64,000 nucleotides of DNA. It comes from Thiodiazotropha sp050291245. Its GTDB lineage: Bacteria; Pseudomonadota; Gammaproteobacteria; Chromatiales; Chromatiaceae. Shown here one piece after another: positions 9,014 to 17,239 of this stretch. The notes below the pieces were generated by a model. It did no database searches, was not told the origin of the DNA, and saw nothing but the letters and a program-made list of their open reading frames with translations. The stretch covers positions 40,660 through 104,659 of the forward strand of contig JBNKJP010000033.1 in the NCBI GenBank assembly GCA_050291245.1, given 5' to 3'. Numbering within the stretch: position 1 is the first letter of the stretch; each line of letters opens with the position of its first letter. The position numbers and the translations under genes are program-made.

Positions 9014-9385
9014 ATGATAGGTAACACCCAGAAGTGGATAGGAATGGCCGGCGCGATAGGTCTGATCGCCAGCCAGTTTCTCATCGCCCCGGCAGCCATG
9101 GCTGCGGACGCGGACAGCCTCGAAGCGGGCAAAGAACTCGCGTTTGACAGAAAAAAAGGCAACTGCCTCGCCTGCCATTCCATAAAGGACGCCCCCTCAC
9201 CCGGCAATATCGCGCCGGCCCTGGTCGCCATGAAAACACGCTTTCCGACAAAAGAGGCGCTCCTCAAACAGGTTTGGGATCCCACGGTAGCCAACCCGGA
9301 ATCGGCCATGCCGCCCTTCGGCAAACATGAAATTCTCTCCGAATCGGAGCTGCATAAAGTCGTCGATTACATCTGGTCACTCTGA
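9014..9385 (+). CDS. soxX: SoxX, monoheme cytochrome c of the thiosulfate-oxidising complex
   Basis: A 123-residue exported protein. The signal peptide ends near residue 31 (AAMA|AD), the heme-binding motif CLACH is at 51-55, and Met99 in AMPPFG is the expected distal ligand. The start at 9014 follows TTTGGAGGAAAAG, a strong ribosome-binding site, which rules out the longer frame. SoxX pairs with SoxA in the periplasm. Together they attach thiosulfate to the carrier SoxYZ and pass electrons to a small cytochrome. This is the first gene of a four-gene operon, soxXAKL. No soxB lies upstream, unlike the soxBXAKL order of Allochromatium vinosum. Confidence 0.95.
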   Translation: MIGNTQKWIGMAGAIGLIASQFLIAPAAMAADADSLEAGKELAFDRKKGNCLACHSIKDAPSPGNIAPALVAMKTRFPTKEALLKQVWDPTVANPESAMPPFGKHEILSESELHKVVDYIWSL

Positions 9386-9439
9386 GCAGTGGATCGATCA
9401 CCCAAACCTGAATGCCATGCATTGCGAGGATTGAACAAC

Positions 9440-10276
9440 ATGAAACACCTCTTACGTAGCCTGACCCTGCTGATTATCTCCTGTGGTCTGGTGGCTCCCG
9501 CTCAAGCGACCACCCCGGAGGAAGACCTCAAGGCCTTCCGTGACTTCTTCCAAAAACGTTTCCCCAACGTCGAAACCGAGGATTACATCAACGGCGCCTA
9601 CGCCATCGACCCGGTCGGACGTGAAAACTGGGAAGCCATCGAAGAGTTCCCCCCCTACGAACCGTTCATCGATGCCGGACGGGAAATATGGGAAAAACCC
9701 TTTGCCAACGGCAAGACCTTTAAAGACTGTTTTCCCGACGGCCCCGCCATTGAAGGCAAGTATCCGCACTGGGACAAAGACAAGGGCATGGTCATGACCC
9801 TGCCCTTGGCGCTCAACCAGTGTCTTGAGGCCAATGGTGAAAAACCCATGAAGTACAAAAAGGGCCCGATCAACGACATCCTCTCCTACATCGCCTTTGA
9901 ATCCCGCGGGCAGATCACCAACGTGGAGATCCCCAATGATCCCGCCGCGCTCAAGGCCTACGAGGCGGGTAAAAAGTTCTACTATACCCGCCGGGGTCAG
10001 CTGAACTTCTCCTGCGCCAGCTGCCATATGCAGAACGCCGGCATGATCCTGCGCACCGAAGTGCTCAGCCCGGCCATCGGCCATACCACCCACTTCCCGG
10101 TCTACCGTTCCAAGTGGGGTACCGTCGGCACGCTGCATCGCCGCTTCACGGGCTGCAACAAGCAAGTGCGCGCCAAACCGTTCAAGGCCCAGGGTGATGA
10201 GTACCGCAACCTGGAGTACTTCCTGACCTACATGAGTAACGGTCTGCCATTGAATGGACCGGGCGCCCGAAAATAA
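9440..10276 (+). CDS. soxA: SoxA, L-cysteine S-thiosulfotransferase subunit (single-heme type)
   Basis: A 278-residue periplasmic protein with a signal peptide ending near AQAT (about 24). Only one heme motif is present, CASCH at 192-196. At the position of the N-terminal heme of diheme SoxA there are instead Cys97 and Cys128, presumably a disulfide. Cys239 in FTGCNKQVRA is the expected catalytic cysteine that carries the persulfide/thiosulfate. The single-heme form fits the SoxXAK class. It starts 54 bases after the soxX stop; AGGA upstream is a fair ribosome-binding site. Confidence 0.95.
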   Translation: MKHLLRSLTLLIISCGLVAPAQATTPEEDLKAFRDFFQKRFPNVETEDYINGAYAIDPVGRENWEAIEEFPPYEPFIDAGREIWEKPFANGKTFKDCFPDGPAIEGKYPHWDKDKGMVMTLPLALNQCLEANGEKPMKYKKGPINDILSYIAFESRGQITNVEIPNDPAALKAYEAGKKFYYTRRGQLNFSCASCHMQNAGMILRTEVLSPAIGHTTHFPVYRSKWGTVGTLHRRFTGCNKQVRAKPFKAQGDEYRNLEYFLTYMSNGLPLNGPGARK

Positions 10277-10326
10277 TCCTGGCCCGCTGTTCATTACCTA
10301 AGATTTACGTGATCGGAGTTGATACG

Positions 10327-10659
10327 ATGCACAAAAAGATAACCCTTTTCTCGACTATGATAATAGCCGGGCTGTTATGTTGCGGCTTCTCGTCAGCCAC
10401 CCTGGCCGATGACATTTCCGCCGCCAAGGTCCAGCAGCTGATCGATGCGGCCGAATCCGCCCGCAAAGAGGCCGCCTCCGTGGGCGGCGAATGGCGTGAC
10501 ACTGGAAAGATGATCAAAGAGTCCAAAGGACTTCTGGAAAAAGGCGAATATGTGGCAGCCGCGAAGCTCGCCAACAAAGCCGCCAAACAGGGGCGTCTGG
10601 GCTACGAACAGGCCAGGTCGCAGAAAGATCTAAAAATGCCCTCGTACCTGCACTACTAA
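10327..10659 (+). CDS. soxK: SoxK (SoxXA-binding protein, SAXB)
   Basis: A 110-residue exported protein with a signal peptide to about residue 28 (TLAD). The mature part is helical, EAAS-VGGEWRDTGKMIKES-KGLLEKGEYVAAAKLANKAAKQGRLGYEQ, ending MPSYLHY. This is the pattern of the small protein that binds SoxXA and improves its activity in Allochromatium-type Sox systems. Its position directly between soxA and the rhodanese gene supports this. No cofactor motif is expected or seen. The ATG at 10327 is preferred to an in-frame GTG at 10309 because the signal peptide starts there. Confidence 0.85.
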   Translation: MHKKITLFSTMIIAGLLCCGFSSATLADDISAAKVQQLIDAAESARKEAASVGGEWRDTGKMIKESKGLLEKGEYVAAAKLANKAAKQGRLGYEQARSQKDLKMPSYLHY

Positions 10660-10685
10660 GGCTGAGGCCAGAGGAGGAAGACAGA

Positions 10686-11360
10686 ATGAAGTTTGTCAAA
10701 GCAATCATGCTGACCACACTGGTGGGCAGTCTCGCGTTCTCAATGCAGCTCATGGCCGAGGACGGAAATCAGATTACCCCGGGCCTGCAATCGGTGGAAG
10801 TGACCCATGCGGGTAAAAAAGTCGTGATCACCCGTGAAGCAGAGAAAGGCGCGCATATCCCGGAGGCCTTCGCAAAAACCTCACGCCACTGCCCACCTTT
10901 CTGCATCCAGCCTGCCGTAGTGGCACCGGGCGTCGAAACCGTAGGTGAACTGGAGGTACTGGGCTACCTGCAGCGTGTTGGCAACGGTGATCGCAAGGTC
11001 CTTGTGATCGATTCACGGACTCCGGACTGGATCATTCGCGGCACCATTCCCGGTTCCGTGAACATCCCCTGGAACAAGATCAACGTGGACATGCAGGGCA
11101 CCTTCGAATCCACCGCGGAAGCCGAAGGCATACACGACATCCTGGTCGACCAGATGGGTGTTCAGGATGTGAACGGAACGCTCGATTTCCGTAATGCGAA
11201 AACCCTGGTCCTGTTCTGCAACGGCAGCTGGTGCCCCCAGTCTTCGATCAACATCAAGACCCTGCTCAAACTGGGCTATCCCGCTTATAAACTGAAATGG
11301 TATCGCGGCGGCATGCAGGATTGGGTCAGCCTGGGTCTCACCACCGTCAATCATGATTAG
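10686..11360 (+). CDS. soxL: SoxL, periplasmic rhodanese-like sulfurtransferase
   Basis: A 224-residue protein with a signal peptide (cleavage near 25, MAEDG). The single rhodanese domain contains VLVIDSRTPDWIIRGTIPGS and an active-site loop, LVLFCNGSWCPQSS, whose first Cys is the persulfide carrier. A conserved HCPPFC pair lies before the domain. It closes the soxXAKL order found in Allochromatium, where SoxL may help recycle sulfur bound to SoxYZ. The start follows GAGGAGGAAGACAG. A strong terminator follows the gene. Confidence 0.9.
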   Translation: MKFVKAIMLTTLVGSLAFSMQLMAEDGNQITPGLQSVEVTHAGKKVVITREAEKGAHIPEAFAKTSRHCPPFCIQPAVVAPGVETVGELEVLGYLQRVGNGDRKVLVIDSRTPDWIIRGTIPGSVNIPWNKINVDMQGTFESTAEAEGIHDILVDQMGVQDVNGTLDFRNAKTLVLFCNGSWCPQSSINIKTLLKLGYPAYKLKWYRGGMQDWVSLGLTTVNHD

Positions 11361-11420
11361 TTGAAAGGTACGAGTCCTTTCACTCTGCCTGAATACTGAA
11401 ACGGTATTCAAGCCATCCCC

Positions 11421-11452
11421 AAGGGTTGCCGATTCCGGCAACCCTTTTTTAT
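11421..11452 (+). terminator. Rho-independent terminator of the sox operon
   Basis: AAGGGTTGCCG-ATT-CCGGCAACCC is followed by six T residues. The perfect stem and T tract sit 60 bases after the soxL stop. A very similar hairpin occurs at 29913-29943 after tRNA-Pro. Confidence 0.9.
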
Positions 11453-11498
11453 TTGCTATCCCACTTCTCTAGCACTAGACGAAGGAGCTGTGGGAAAG

Positions 11499-11837
11499 AT
11501 GAACCGAGATCAACCCTCGCATCTCCTGTCATTCGTTGGTAATCCACCTCAAGAGATGCCCAAGGAACTACCCTTTAAACTCACGGATTATCTGGCACTG
11601 GTTGACTGGACCGGCCGAATCATTCGCGAAGACAAGCGTGGTCACATTGAGCAGGATCTGCCCCCGATACTTGAACGCCTACAGATCGATCCTAAACACT
11701 GGCTGTTTATGACCTATCACTTCGAAAGCCAATTCAAGGGTTTGGTCGGTGCGGCCTATACCCTGAAACAGGCTTGTCAGAGCCTCGGATATCAACGCAG
11801 CCCAGGTCTGGCGGCCTGTAAACTGCTGCTGACGTAG
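11499..11837 (+). pseudogene. C-terminal remnant of an IS200-like (Y1/RAYT-type) transposase
   Basis: 112 residues that match, from memory of the family, the C-terminal extension of Y1-type transposases: LPFKLTDYLALVDWTGR, then LPPILERLQIDPKHW and FKGLVGAAYTLKQ. The N-terminal HUH-Tyr catalytic domain is absent, so the product cannot be an active transposase. The second half, from FMTYHFESQ on, is duplicated at 15684-15808. Many REP-type palindromes occur in this window, and RAYT proteins are the enzymes that mobilise such repeats, so the remnant may be the trace of a former resident RAYT. Confidence 0.6.
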
Positions 11838-12062
11838 AAAGCCTGCTTCATCCCTATTGGAAATACCGTGATTCTGTGAGTACAGAGAAGCTTCTGCGCT
11901 CGGTGTTTCGGATATACGCCAGAATCCCCAGATTTTAAGCTCCGTTGAGCATAAAACGACACCAACAACTCTTGTTCAGACAGAATCCGTTAACCAAATC
12001 CACTTTTGATGTATTTTTTGTTGGCGAATCCGGTTTTCTTAATAATGGCTGTCCATGTAGTT
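11713..12062. repeat. Copy A of a 350-bp direct repeat bracketing toxin locus 1
   Basis: Begins CCTATCACTTCGAAAGCC inside the transposase remnant and ends in TGGCTGTCCATGTAGTT. A diverged copy in the same orientation is at 15684-16032. Between the two copies lie the papain-type toxin fragment, immunity gene 1, toxin 1, the DDE transposase and the tandem repeats. The pair therefore brackets an island of about 3.6 kb. Confidence 0.8.
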
Positions 12063-12106
12063 GCTAATAATGGCTGTCCATGTAGTTGATGGCTGTCCAT
12101 GTAGTT
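12046..12106. repeat. Three tandem copies of a 17-bp end-type sequence
   Basis: TGGCTGTCCATGTAGTT occurs at 12046-12062, 12071-12087 and 12090-12106, and once more at 16016-16032 with a partial copy after it. It resembles an insertion-sequence terminus left behind by repeated insertions. The innermost copy cuts off the reading frame of the papain-type toxin fragment. Confidence 0.65.
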
Positions 12107-12441
12107 GTACGAACCACACCTACTGACCCATTTCCTGCTTCAAGCATTCGCACCCTAACTTCTGCTGCTGTTGTCGGCGGCTGGAAACCGAATGGAGCCG
12201 ACGGAAGCAAGTCGTTTGGCGCGCCGTACTGGCCACCAGAGGGATTAGCAACCGCATATGGATCAGTGCCGAGCAACCGTTGTTGTGTAGAATTTGCGCA
12301 GGATATGCAGTTTGTATTAACCCCAGGTGGAGCGTCGGGGACGTAATGCGGATTTATTCCAGCCAACTCAGGAAACTCGTCGGCTAGTGGCCTCATATCG
12401 TCATAAATATGATCAGCTGCACTACCAAATTTGTTTGGACC
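12064..12441 (-). pseudogene. Displaced papain-fold toxin C-terminal domain (orphan cassette), truncated
   Basis: The frame begins exactly at GPNKFGSAADHIYDDM, the same GPN junction that opens the toxin domain of the intact genes. The GGT of GPN overlaps the TAG stop of immunity gene 1. It continues with GINPHYVPDAPPGVNTNC and ISCA, the nucleophile-cysteine region of papain-fold toxins (NCxxCA, Tox-PL/Ptox type). The part that should supply the catalytic His is lost: after VGVVRTT the frame runs into TGGACAGCC end-type repeats and stops. There is no N-terminal delivery region. It reads as an old toxin tail pushed downstream when a newer toxin/immunity pair arrived. Confidence 0.7.
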
Positions 12442-12791
12442 TATAAAGCGCTAAGTTTTTCTTTAACCTTAAGCAATAGATCAGTAACTATATTTATCTG
12501 CTCTGGATGTTTGACATTATATGAGTCACATGCCTTTTCTAATATCGAATAAAATTCATTATAGCCGACAATTACCTCCTCTCCTTTTATTGCAAACTCA
12601 ATGCCCTCAAGGGGTTCTTCTCCACAATCTTCTTCACCAGGAAATCCACAATAGGCGTCATTAAATCCAGCTCCTAACCCCTGTTCAAAGCTTTTTAAAG
12701 TAGTAATAAAGCTTCTATCTGGAATCGCATTAAAAAACACCTGCACCGGAAGTAGTCTATCTTCTAGAATCACCCTGAATTTATCATTCAT
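12441..12791 (-). CDS. Immunity protein 1 (CdiI-like, partner of toxin 1)
   Basis: 116 residues, acidic, with LLPVQVFFNAIPDRSF, then GAGFNDAYCGFPGEEDCGEE and EEVIVGYNEFYSIL. This pattern recalls the family annotated as ribonuclease toxin immunity protein CdiI (CdiI_3 type). It starts 11 bases after the toxin 1 stop and would neutralise its C-terminal domain. The track-length frame could start at GTG 12803, but ATG 12791 is the better choice. Its TAG stop overlaps the GGTCC of the orphan toxin tail behind it. Confidence 0.8.
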   Translation of the reverse strand: MNDKFRVILEDRLLPVQVFFNAIPDRSFITTLKSFEQGLGAGFNDAYCGFPGEEDCGEEPLEGIEFAIKGEEVIVGYNEFYSILEKACDSYNVKHPEQINIVTDLLLKVKEKLSAL

Positions 12792-12802
12792 CGCTATCAC
12801 CA

Positions 12803-14224
12803 CTAGAAATTAGGAAAAAAGCTTTTAACTGCACCGGTATCATCTAAGTACCCTCTAAATTCCAATCCATTTGGTGCAGTGCCAACCCATTCTCTATTGA
12901 GTTTCCCCGCAGCTTGAGCTTCTGCTGCTGCCTGTCTCCCCCAATCCATAAACTGTTCGTTTGAGATCTTTTTTGGATCATATACAGTTTTCTCAAGGAT
13001 TGCTGCTCGGTAACTCCCAGTGGGATTACCAGACGGGTCTAATGCAGTCATTCTGTATCGTATAGTCTTGACACCATCTACAGACGGATGCGGTACAACC
13101 TCTTCAATCTTGTATTCATTGGAATACTTTAAGAATTCATCTCGGTTATGTGCGCCGCCGATGCCACGTTTACGGGGAACGTCGTAGTCTCGATATACGA
13201 TGTGTTCGTCGTACTTCTCTGTAAAGCGGGCAAATCCATTATTTGGACCAACTATTTCCGACCGCACCGAAGCGTCACTCAAAGAGTTCGCTCCTACCCC
13301 TCCATCAGCCTCACTCACCTTGTTTCCGTCAATACTCGACAGTTTACCATCCCCAGCCGCCTCTGCACCTCCACCCAGCTTTCTGGGAGTATCCGTCGCC
13401 AGCGATTCAAGCTTCGCCAATGTTCGCATTCGCGCCAGTGAGCCGAATACGGCTACATCACCCAAGCCTGTCATCTGCAGCATAGCGTCATTCGAAATGG
13501 CTTTTCCTACTTCAAAATAACCACCTTGTTGTTTTGCGGTTGCTATTGCCTGGTTGGTTGCCTGGATATTCCTTTTCAGGCCCGCTCCGATATCCTCCCA
13601 GCTGGGCAAAGACAAACCGGGTGAGTCGCTTTTTTGCCCGGTACTGTCAATGTCGAGAAATTCGAGATTGTCTACGTTTTTCAGTTCTTCACTCTCTTTG
13701 CAGACAGTCTTGCCCATGTCAACCAGACCCATCACGGTGTTTTCGGCCAGGCCATAGACCACGCCCGCTGTCATGGCTGTGTACTGAAACCCGTTGATGC
13801 GAGGTCCTATTTTGACACCGGTATCACTCACACCAAGCGGGTCATCCAAGCCGCTGTTCTGCCGGCTTGAGTAGTCTACTGCAGTATTTCCTTGTTCTTC
13901 ATGCACTTGTCGCACCAGATCTCTGGCCTCGCCACCAGCGTGCTCGTAAATCACCGCCAGGGCATGCTGACCATCCGGAGTGGCCGCCAGATTGTTGATC
14001 CCTTCCCTGCCCGCGGATTCGATGAATTGGTTGGCGAGTTGGGTTTTCTGATCCCGGTTTCGTTGTTCAAACTGGCGTTTGACCACGGCTTCCGGTTGGG
14101 GGCTTTGGCTGGCCTGTTGATAGAGGGCCTGGCCCTCCGTTTGAGCAGCGCCTTCCGGGTTGGCGCTTACAGCCGAATATGTGGTGGCTACCGCACTTTT
14201 GGTGAACAGATTGGGTGATGTCAC
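12803..14224 (-). CDS. Polymorphic toxin 1 with CdiA-type ribonuclease-like C-terminus
   Basis: 473 residues, GTG start at 14224 after GAGGGATCC. Residues 1-118 are the conserved N-terminal region of all three toxins (QTEGQALYQQASQS, VVKRQFEQRNRD, REGINNLAATPDGQHALAV, VHEEQGNTAVDY). A variable middle region follows, then a conserved pre-toxin stretch (KLSSIDGNKVSE, ANSLSDASVRS) ending in VGPNN at 325-329. The last 144 residues form a separate domain with His341, GIGGAHNRDEF (354-364) and EKTVYDPKKIS (411-421), motifs seen in EndoU/CdiA-CT type RNase toxins; the exact family is uncertain. There is no signal peptide and no secretion gene nearby. An insertion sequence sits just upstream and has replaced the 5' region shared by the other two toxin genes. 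Confidence 0.82.
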   Translation of the reverse strand: MTSPNLFTKSAVATTYSAVSANPEGAAQTEGQALYQQASQSPQPEAVVKRQFEQRNRDQKTQLANQFIESAGREGINNLAATPDGQHALAVIYEHAGGEARDLVRQVHEEQGNTAVDYSSRQNSGLDDPLGVSDTGVKIGPRINGFQYTAMTAGVVYGLAENTVMGLVDMGKTVCKESEELKNVDNLEFLDIDSTGQKSDSPGLSLPSWEDIGAGLKRNIQATNQAIATAKQQGGYFEVGKAISNDAMLQMTGLGDVAVFGSLARMRTLAKLESLATDTPRKLGGGAEAAGDGKLSSIDGNKVSEADGGVGANSLSDASVRSEIVGPNNGFARFTEKYDEHIVYRDYDVPRKRGIGGAHNRDEFLKYSNEYKIEEVVPHPSVDGVKTIRYRMTALDPSGNPTGSYRAAILEKTVYDPKKISNEQFMDWGRQAAAEAQAAGKLNREWVGTAPNGLEFRGYLDDTGAVKSFFPNF

Positions 14225-14323
14225 GGATCCCTCTGATTAGTATATTGACGATCTTATTTCAATCCTATACCACAGAGCGGTTATTCGAATATATATGATA
14301 ACCCTAGCTTTGGGGAATCTTTC

Positions 14324-15259
14324 ATGTACGATCCCGTGATGTTTCTTCTGTACCGGATCAGGGCCTGCTTGGCCGCCTTTCTGCACCGCTGGGCGCGCAG
14401 GTTGACTCCGAACCGAACGCCGCGCTATCACGGACGGCGCAAACCCATTCCGATCACCCGCACACCAGGGTTGCGGTTACTCAACACCCCCAAACCACCC
14501 TGGGTTCGTGAGGAACTCTTGCGCATGAAGGCTCAGATACCTGAGGCGAGCAGCCGTTTCCTGGCGGCCACCTTTAACCGAAGGTTCCTAGTGGCTCGCC
14601 GGATGACGGTGGGCAAAACCTATGTGGCTGAAACGCTCAAGCTGTACGCCTATGAGATTCAGGTTCTGAGCACGGAGCTGAAACGCCGGCCACCCCGTCT
14701 CGTTCCTCTGCACCTTATCTGGGGCTTGGACTTAACAGGAAAGACGGACCGTGATGGTAACACCCATAGCCTGCTGGGCATCGTGGAGCACGCCAGCCGG
14801 GCAAATCTGGTCTTGAGCGCCTTGAAGGACAAAACGATCTTGACCCTGCTGGAACAGCTCATTGGCGTGATCCGCCGCTATGGCAAACCCCGAATCATCC
14901 GCACCGACAATGAACCACTTTTTCAAGCCAAACGCTTTCAGATCGCATTGTGGCTGCTCAATATTAAACACCAGACAACCGAACCGGGCTGCCCCTGGAT
15001 GAATGGGCGCATCGAACGCTTCTTCGGCACCCTGAAAGAAAAGCTCGATCGCTGGGAGGTCGATTCCCGCGAACAGCTTGAGACAGCCCTGGGACTGTTT
15101 CGGATTTGGTACAATCACCTGCGACCACATCAACATCTGCATGGGCGAACACCGGCGGAAGTCTGGGCGGGGATCGATTGTTATGCCACCGAACCCCGGC
15201 AATCTGTTCCGGTAGCGGCCTGGGATGGATTGCTAACAGGATACTATATGCTGTATTGA
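14324..15259 (+). mobile_element. DDE transposase (rve integrase fold) of an insertion sequence
   Basis: 311 residues with a complete DDE triad: Asp136 in WGLDLTGK, Asp195 in IIRTDNEPLF and Glu231 in WMNGRIERFFGTL, with the usual 35-residue D-E spacing. It ends in RPHQHLHGRTPAEVW, typical of IS3/IS481-like enzymes. The N-terminus is basic but has no obvious helix-turn-helix. It lies divergent to toxin 1, 99 bases from its start. I cannot define matching terminal repeats around it with certainty. The frame is intact, so it may be active. Confidence 0.85.
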
Positions 15260-15341
15260 GTAACCAGGTAGCCAACAGATCGTCATCCGGATAGAGATTT
15301 CAGGCTGTCCGCGTGAAGTTGCGCCTATCGGACCGAGTAGC

Positions 15342-15685
15342 GAGATAACGCCCCCCCTGAGAAGGCGGAACAGGAGTGAACCGCCTCGCATTATCGGTAT
15401 TTGCTCAGCAAAAAAGTCGTCAGGAGCAGTCGATATTTTAATTTTTGAGGGGGAATCCTTCCAAATATCCTCTGGCGGACATGCGGACAGGACACCGCGG
15501 AGAGCTGTGTCTACTGAACCAAGGCGTGAGATAACGCCCTCCCCCTGAAGAGGCGGTTTATGAGTGAACCACCTCACATTATCGATATTTGCTCCGCAAA
15601 AAAGTCGTCATGTGTAGTCGATAATTGATTTTTTTAGGGGGGAATCCTTCCAAATGTCGCCTGGCGGACATGCGGACAGGACACC
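15342..15685. repeat. Two tandem copies of a roughly 155-bp non-coding unit
   Basis: Unit one (15342-15496) and unit two (15528-15685) both run from GAGATAACGCC through AAAAAAGTCGTCA and GGGGGAATCCTTCCAAAT to GGCGGACATGCGGACAGGAC-ACC. They differ by scattered substitutions. Unit two abuts copy B of the 350-bp repeat. No supported reading frame is present; the GGACAG ends look like insertion-sequence borders. Together with copy B these repeats account for the gap between the transposase and the lipoprotein gene. Confidence 0.75.
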
Positions 15686-16032
15686 TATCATTTCGAAAGC
15701 CAATTCAAGGGTTTGGTCGGTGCGGCCTATACCCTGAAACAGGCTTGTCAGAGCCTCGGATATCAACGCAGCCCAGGTCTGTCGGCCTGTAAACTGCTGC
15801 TGACGTAGAAAACCTCTCAATTCATACGGCACTACACCAAATCTACAGTTGCAGAGAGAGCTCTGCGCTCGGCGATTAGGAAATACGCCAGAATCCTCAG
15901 GTTTTAAGCTCTGTTGAGCATAAAGCGACGACACCAACAAATCTTTTTCAGACTGGATCCGTTAATCAAATCCACTTTTTGTGTATTTTTGATGGCGAAA
16001 CCAGTTTTCTTACAATGGCTGTCCATGTAGTT
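15684..16032. repeat. Copy B of the 350-bp direct repeat, with transposase-remnant fragment
   Basis: Carries the last 41 codons of the Y1-transposase remnant (FESQFKGLVGAAYTLKQACQ to KLLLT, 15684-15808) and the same downstream non-coding sequence, again ending in TGGCTGTCCATGTAGTT. It has diverged from copy A by several substitutions and small gaps, so the duplication is not recent. Confidence 0.8.
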
Positions 16033-16088
16033 CGTTCGTTCATGTAGTTCGATGATAAAACAACCTGACTTCCCGCGATCTTTCTGAG

Positions 16089-17210
16089 TTATGGTATCCA
16101 CACCAAATTGCCATTCGAAGCAAAATCATTATTCAATTCATTAGAATTATAATAACTGACAATGTGTACAATACCTCCATCACCATCATCGTTTAGCGCA
16201 ACATTTCGACTATCAGATGGAATTGCATATAACCCACCAAATACAGTAATCCCAACAACCTCATCATCTTGGCCACTCACGTATCCGACCATATTCATGA
16301 TAAATTTCCCATCCGGTGACCATGCAGGGTAATTAATTATTGGGTTATCATTATTTGGGACATAAGCTAGCTGATGCAAATCCGTTCCATCGGCATTCAT
16401 AATCCATGTCGATCCATGAATAGAATGCATTGAAGCGCTAGTTACTAGTGTGAACGCGATCTTTGTTCCATCCGGGCTTGCAGAAATATAATCGGGTCGG
16501 CCAGCATCTTCAGTGAATGTATAAATTGGTGTACCCATTGTGCCATATGGTGCTGTTACATAAACAGTTTGATCGTGAATATAAACTATTTGACCGCTAT
16601 CGTTTAGCCAGTCAAATGATCGCGCCCAATGACTTGGTAAATATGAACTACTTATAAATTGAAAATTTCGGTCAAAAATTACTAATTCATCATTTCCATT
16701 TTGATATCGTGAGTCATTATGAAAAAAAGCGAAGTATTGCTTATTCCTGGATAATCTTGCATTGCGTGATATTTCCTCAATAAGCTTCCCTGTGCCTATA
16801 AGATCCCCATTATTACTGCGAATCTCAATACAGTCATCAAAAAGCGAAGGGAATTCGGAATCAGTTGTATTCAAACAATTGCTAACCGAGACAACAAATT
16901 CAGTGCCATCAGAACTAGGCATTGCTGTGTAATTTGCCATGGAATGATATTCATTATCTAATTCTTCAGTCCAGTCAACACCTGGTATTTGAGAATATTT
17001 ACCTGTTGATAGATCAAGTATCAATCCATCATTATCACCCCCCATAAACAAACGCCCCGTTATAGCGTCACCATTTACATGATTTTCATCAATTACCTGA
17101 TTGGTATTATTATTTGGAGTTGATGTGCCACCAGAACCTCCACCACAACTTATTTGAAAAAGCATAAAAATAACAGCGAACACTGTCTTTAGTTTACGAT
17201 CTTTATTCAT
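16089..17210 (-). CDS. Lipoprotein with TolB/WD40-like beta-propeller repeats
   Basis: 373 residues. The N-terminal segment MNKDRKLKTVFAVIFMLF ends in the lipobox QISC followed by glycines, so it is predicted to be a lipid-anchored exported protein. The body has repeated TolB/PD40-type strands, such as ISASPDGTKIAF, YPAWSPDGKFIMNM and TWIMNADGTDLHQL, forming a likely propeller. No enzymatic motif is visible. The gene is AT-rich compared with the flanking core genome and follows the glycine-zipper gene on the same strand, separated by a terminator. Whether it belongs to the toxin island functionally is unknown. Confidence 0.75.
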   Translation of the reverse strand: MNKDRKLKTVFAVIFMLFQISCGGGSGGTSTPNNNTNQVIDENHVNGDAITGRLFMGGDNDGLILDLSTGKYSQIPGVDWTEELDNEYHSMANYTAMPSSDGTEFVVSVSNCLNTTDSEFPSLFDDCIEIRSNNGDLIGTGKLIEEISRNARLSRNKQYFAFFHNDSRYQNGNDELVIFDRNFQFISSSYLPSHWARSFDWLNDSGQIVYIHDQTVYVTAPYGTMGTPIYTFTEDAGRPDYISASPDGTKIAFTLVTSASMHSIHGSTWIMNADGTDLHQLAYVPNNDNPIINYPAWSPDGKFIMNMVGYVSGQDDEVVGITVFGGLYAIPSDSRNVALNDDGDGGIVHIVSYYNSNELNNDFASNGNLVWIP

Positions 17211-17239
17211 AGGTTAAATCTTCGATTTGGTGACCACGC

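Noticed and set aside
12803..14224. Classical CdiA or T6SS-borne (VgrG/PAAR/Rhs) toxin
   Set aside because: There is no signal peptide, TPS domain, FHA repeat, PAAR, VgrG or Rhs repeat in the gene and no cdiB or T6SS gene in the window.
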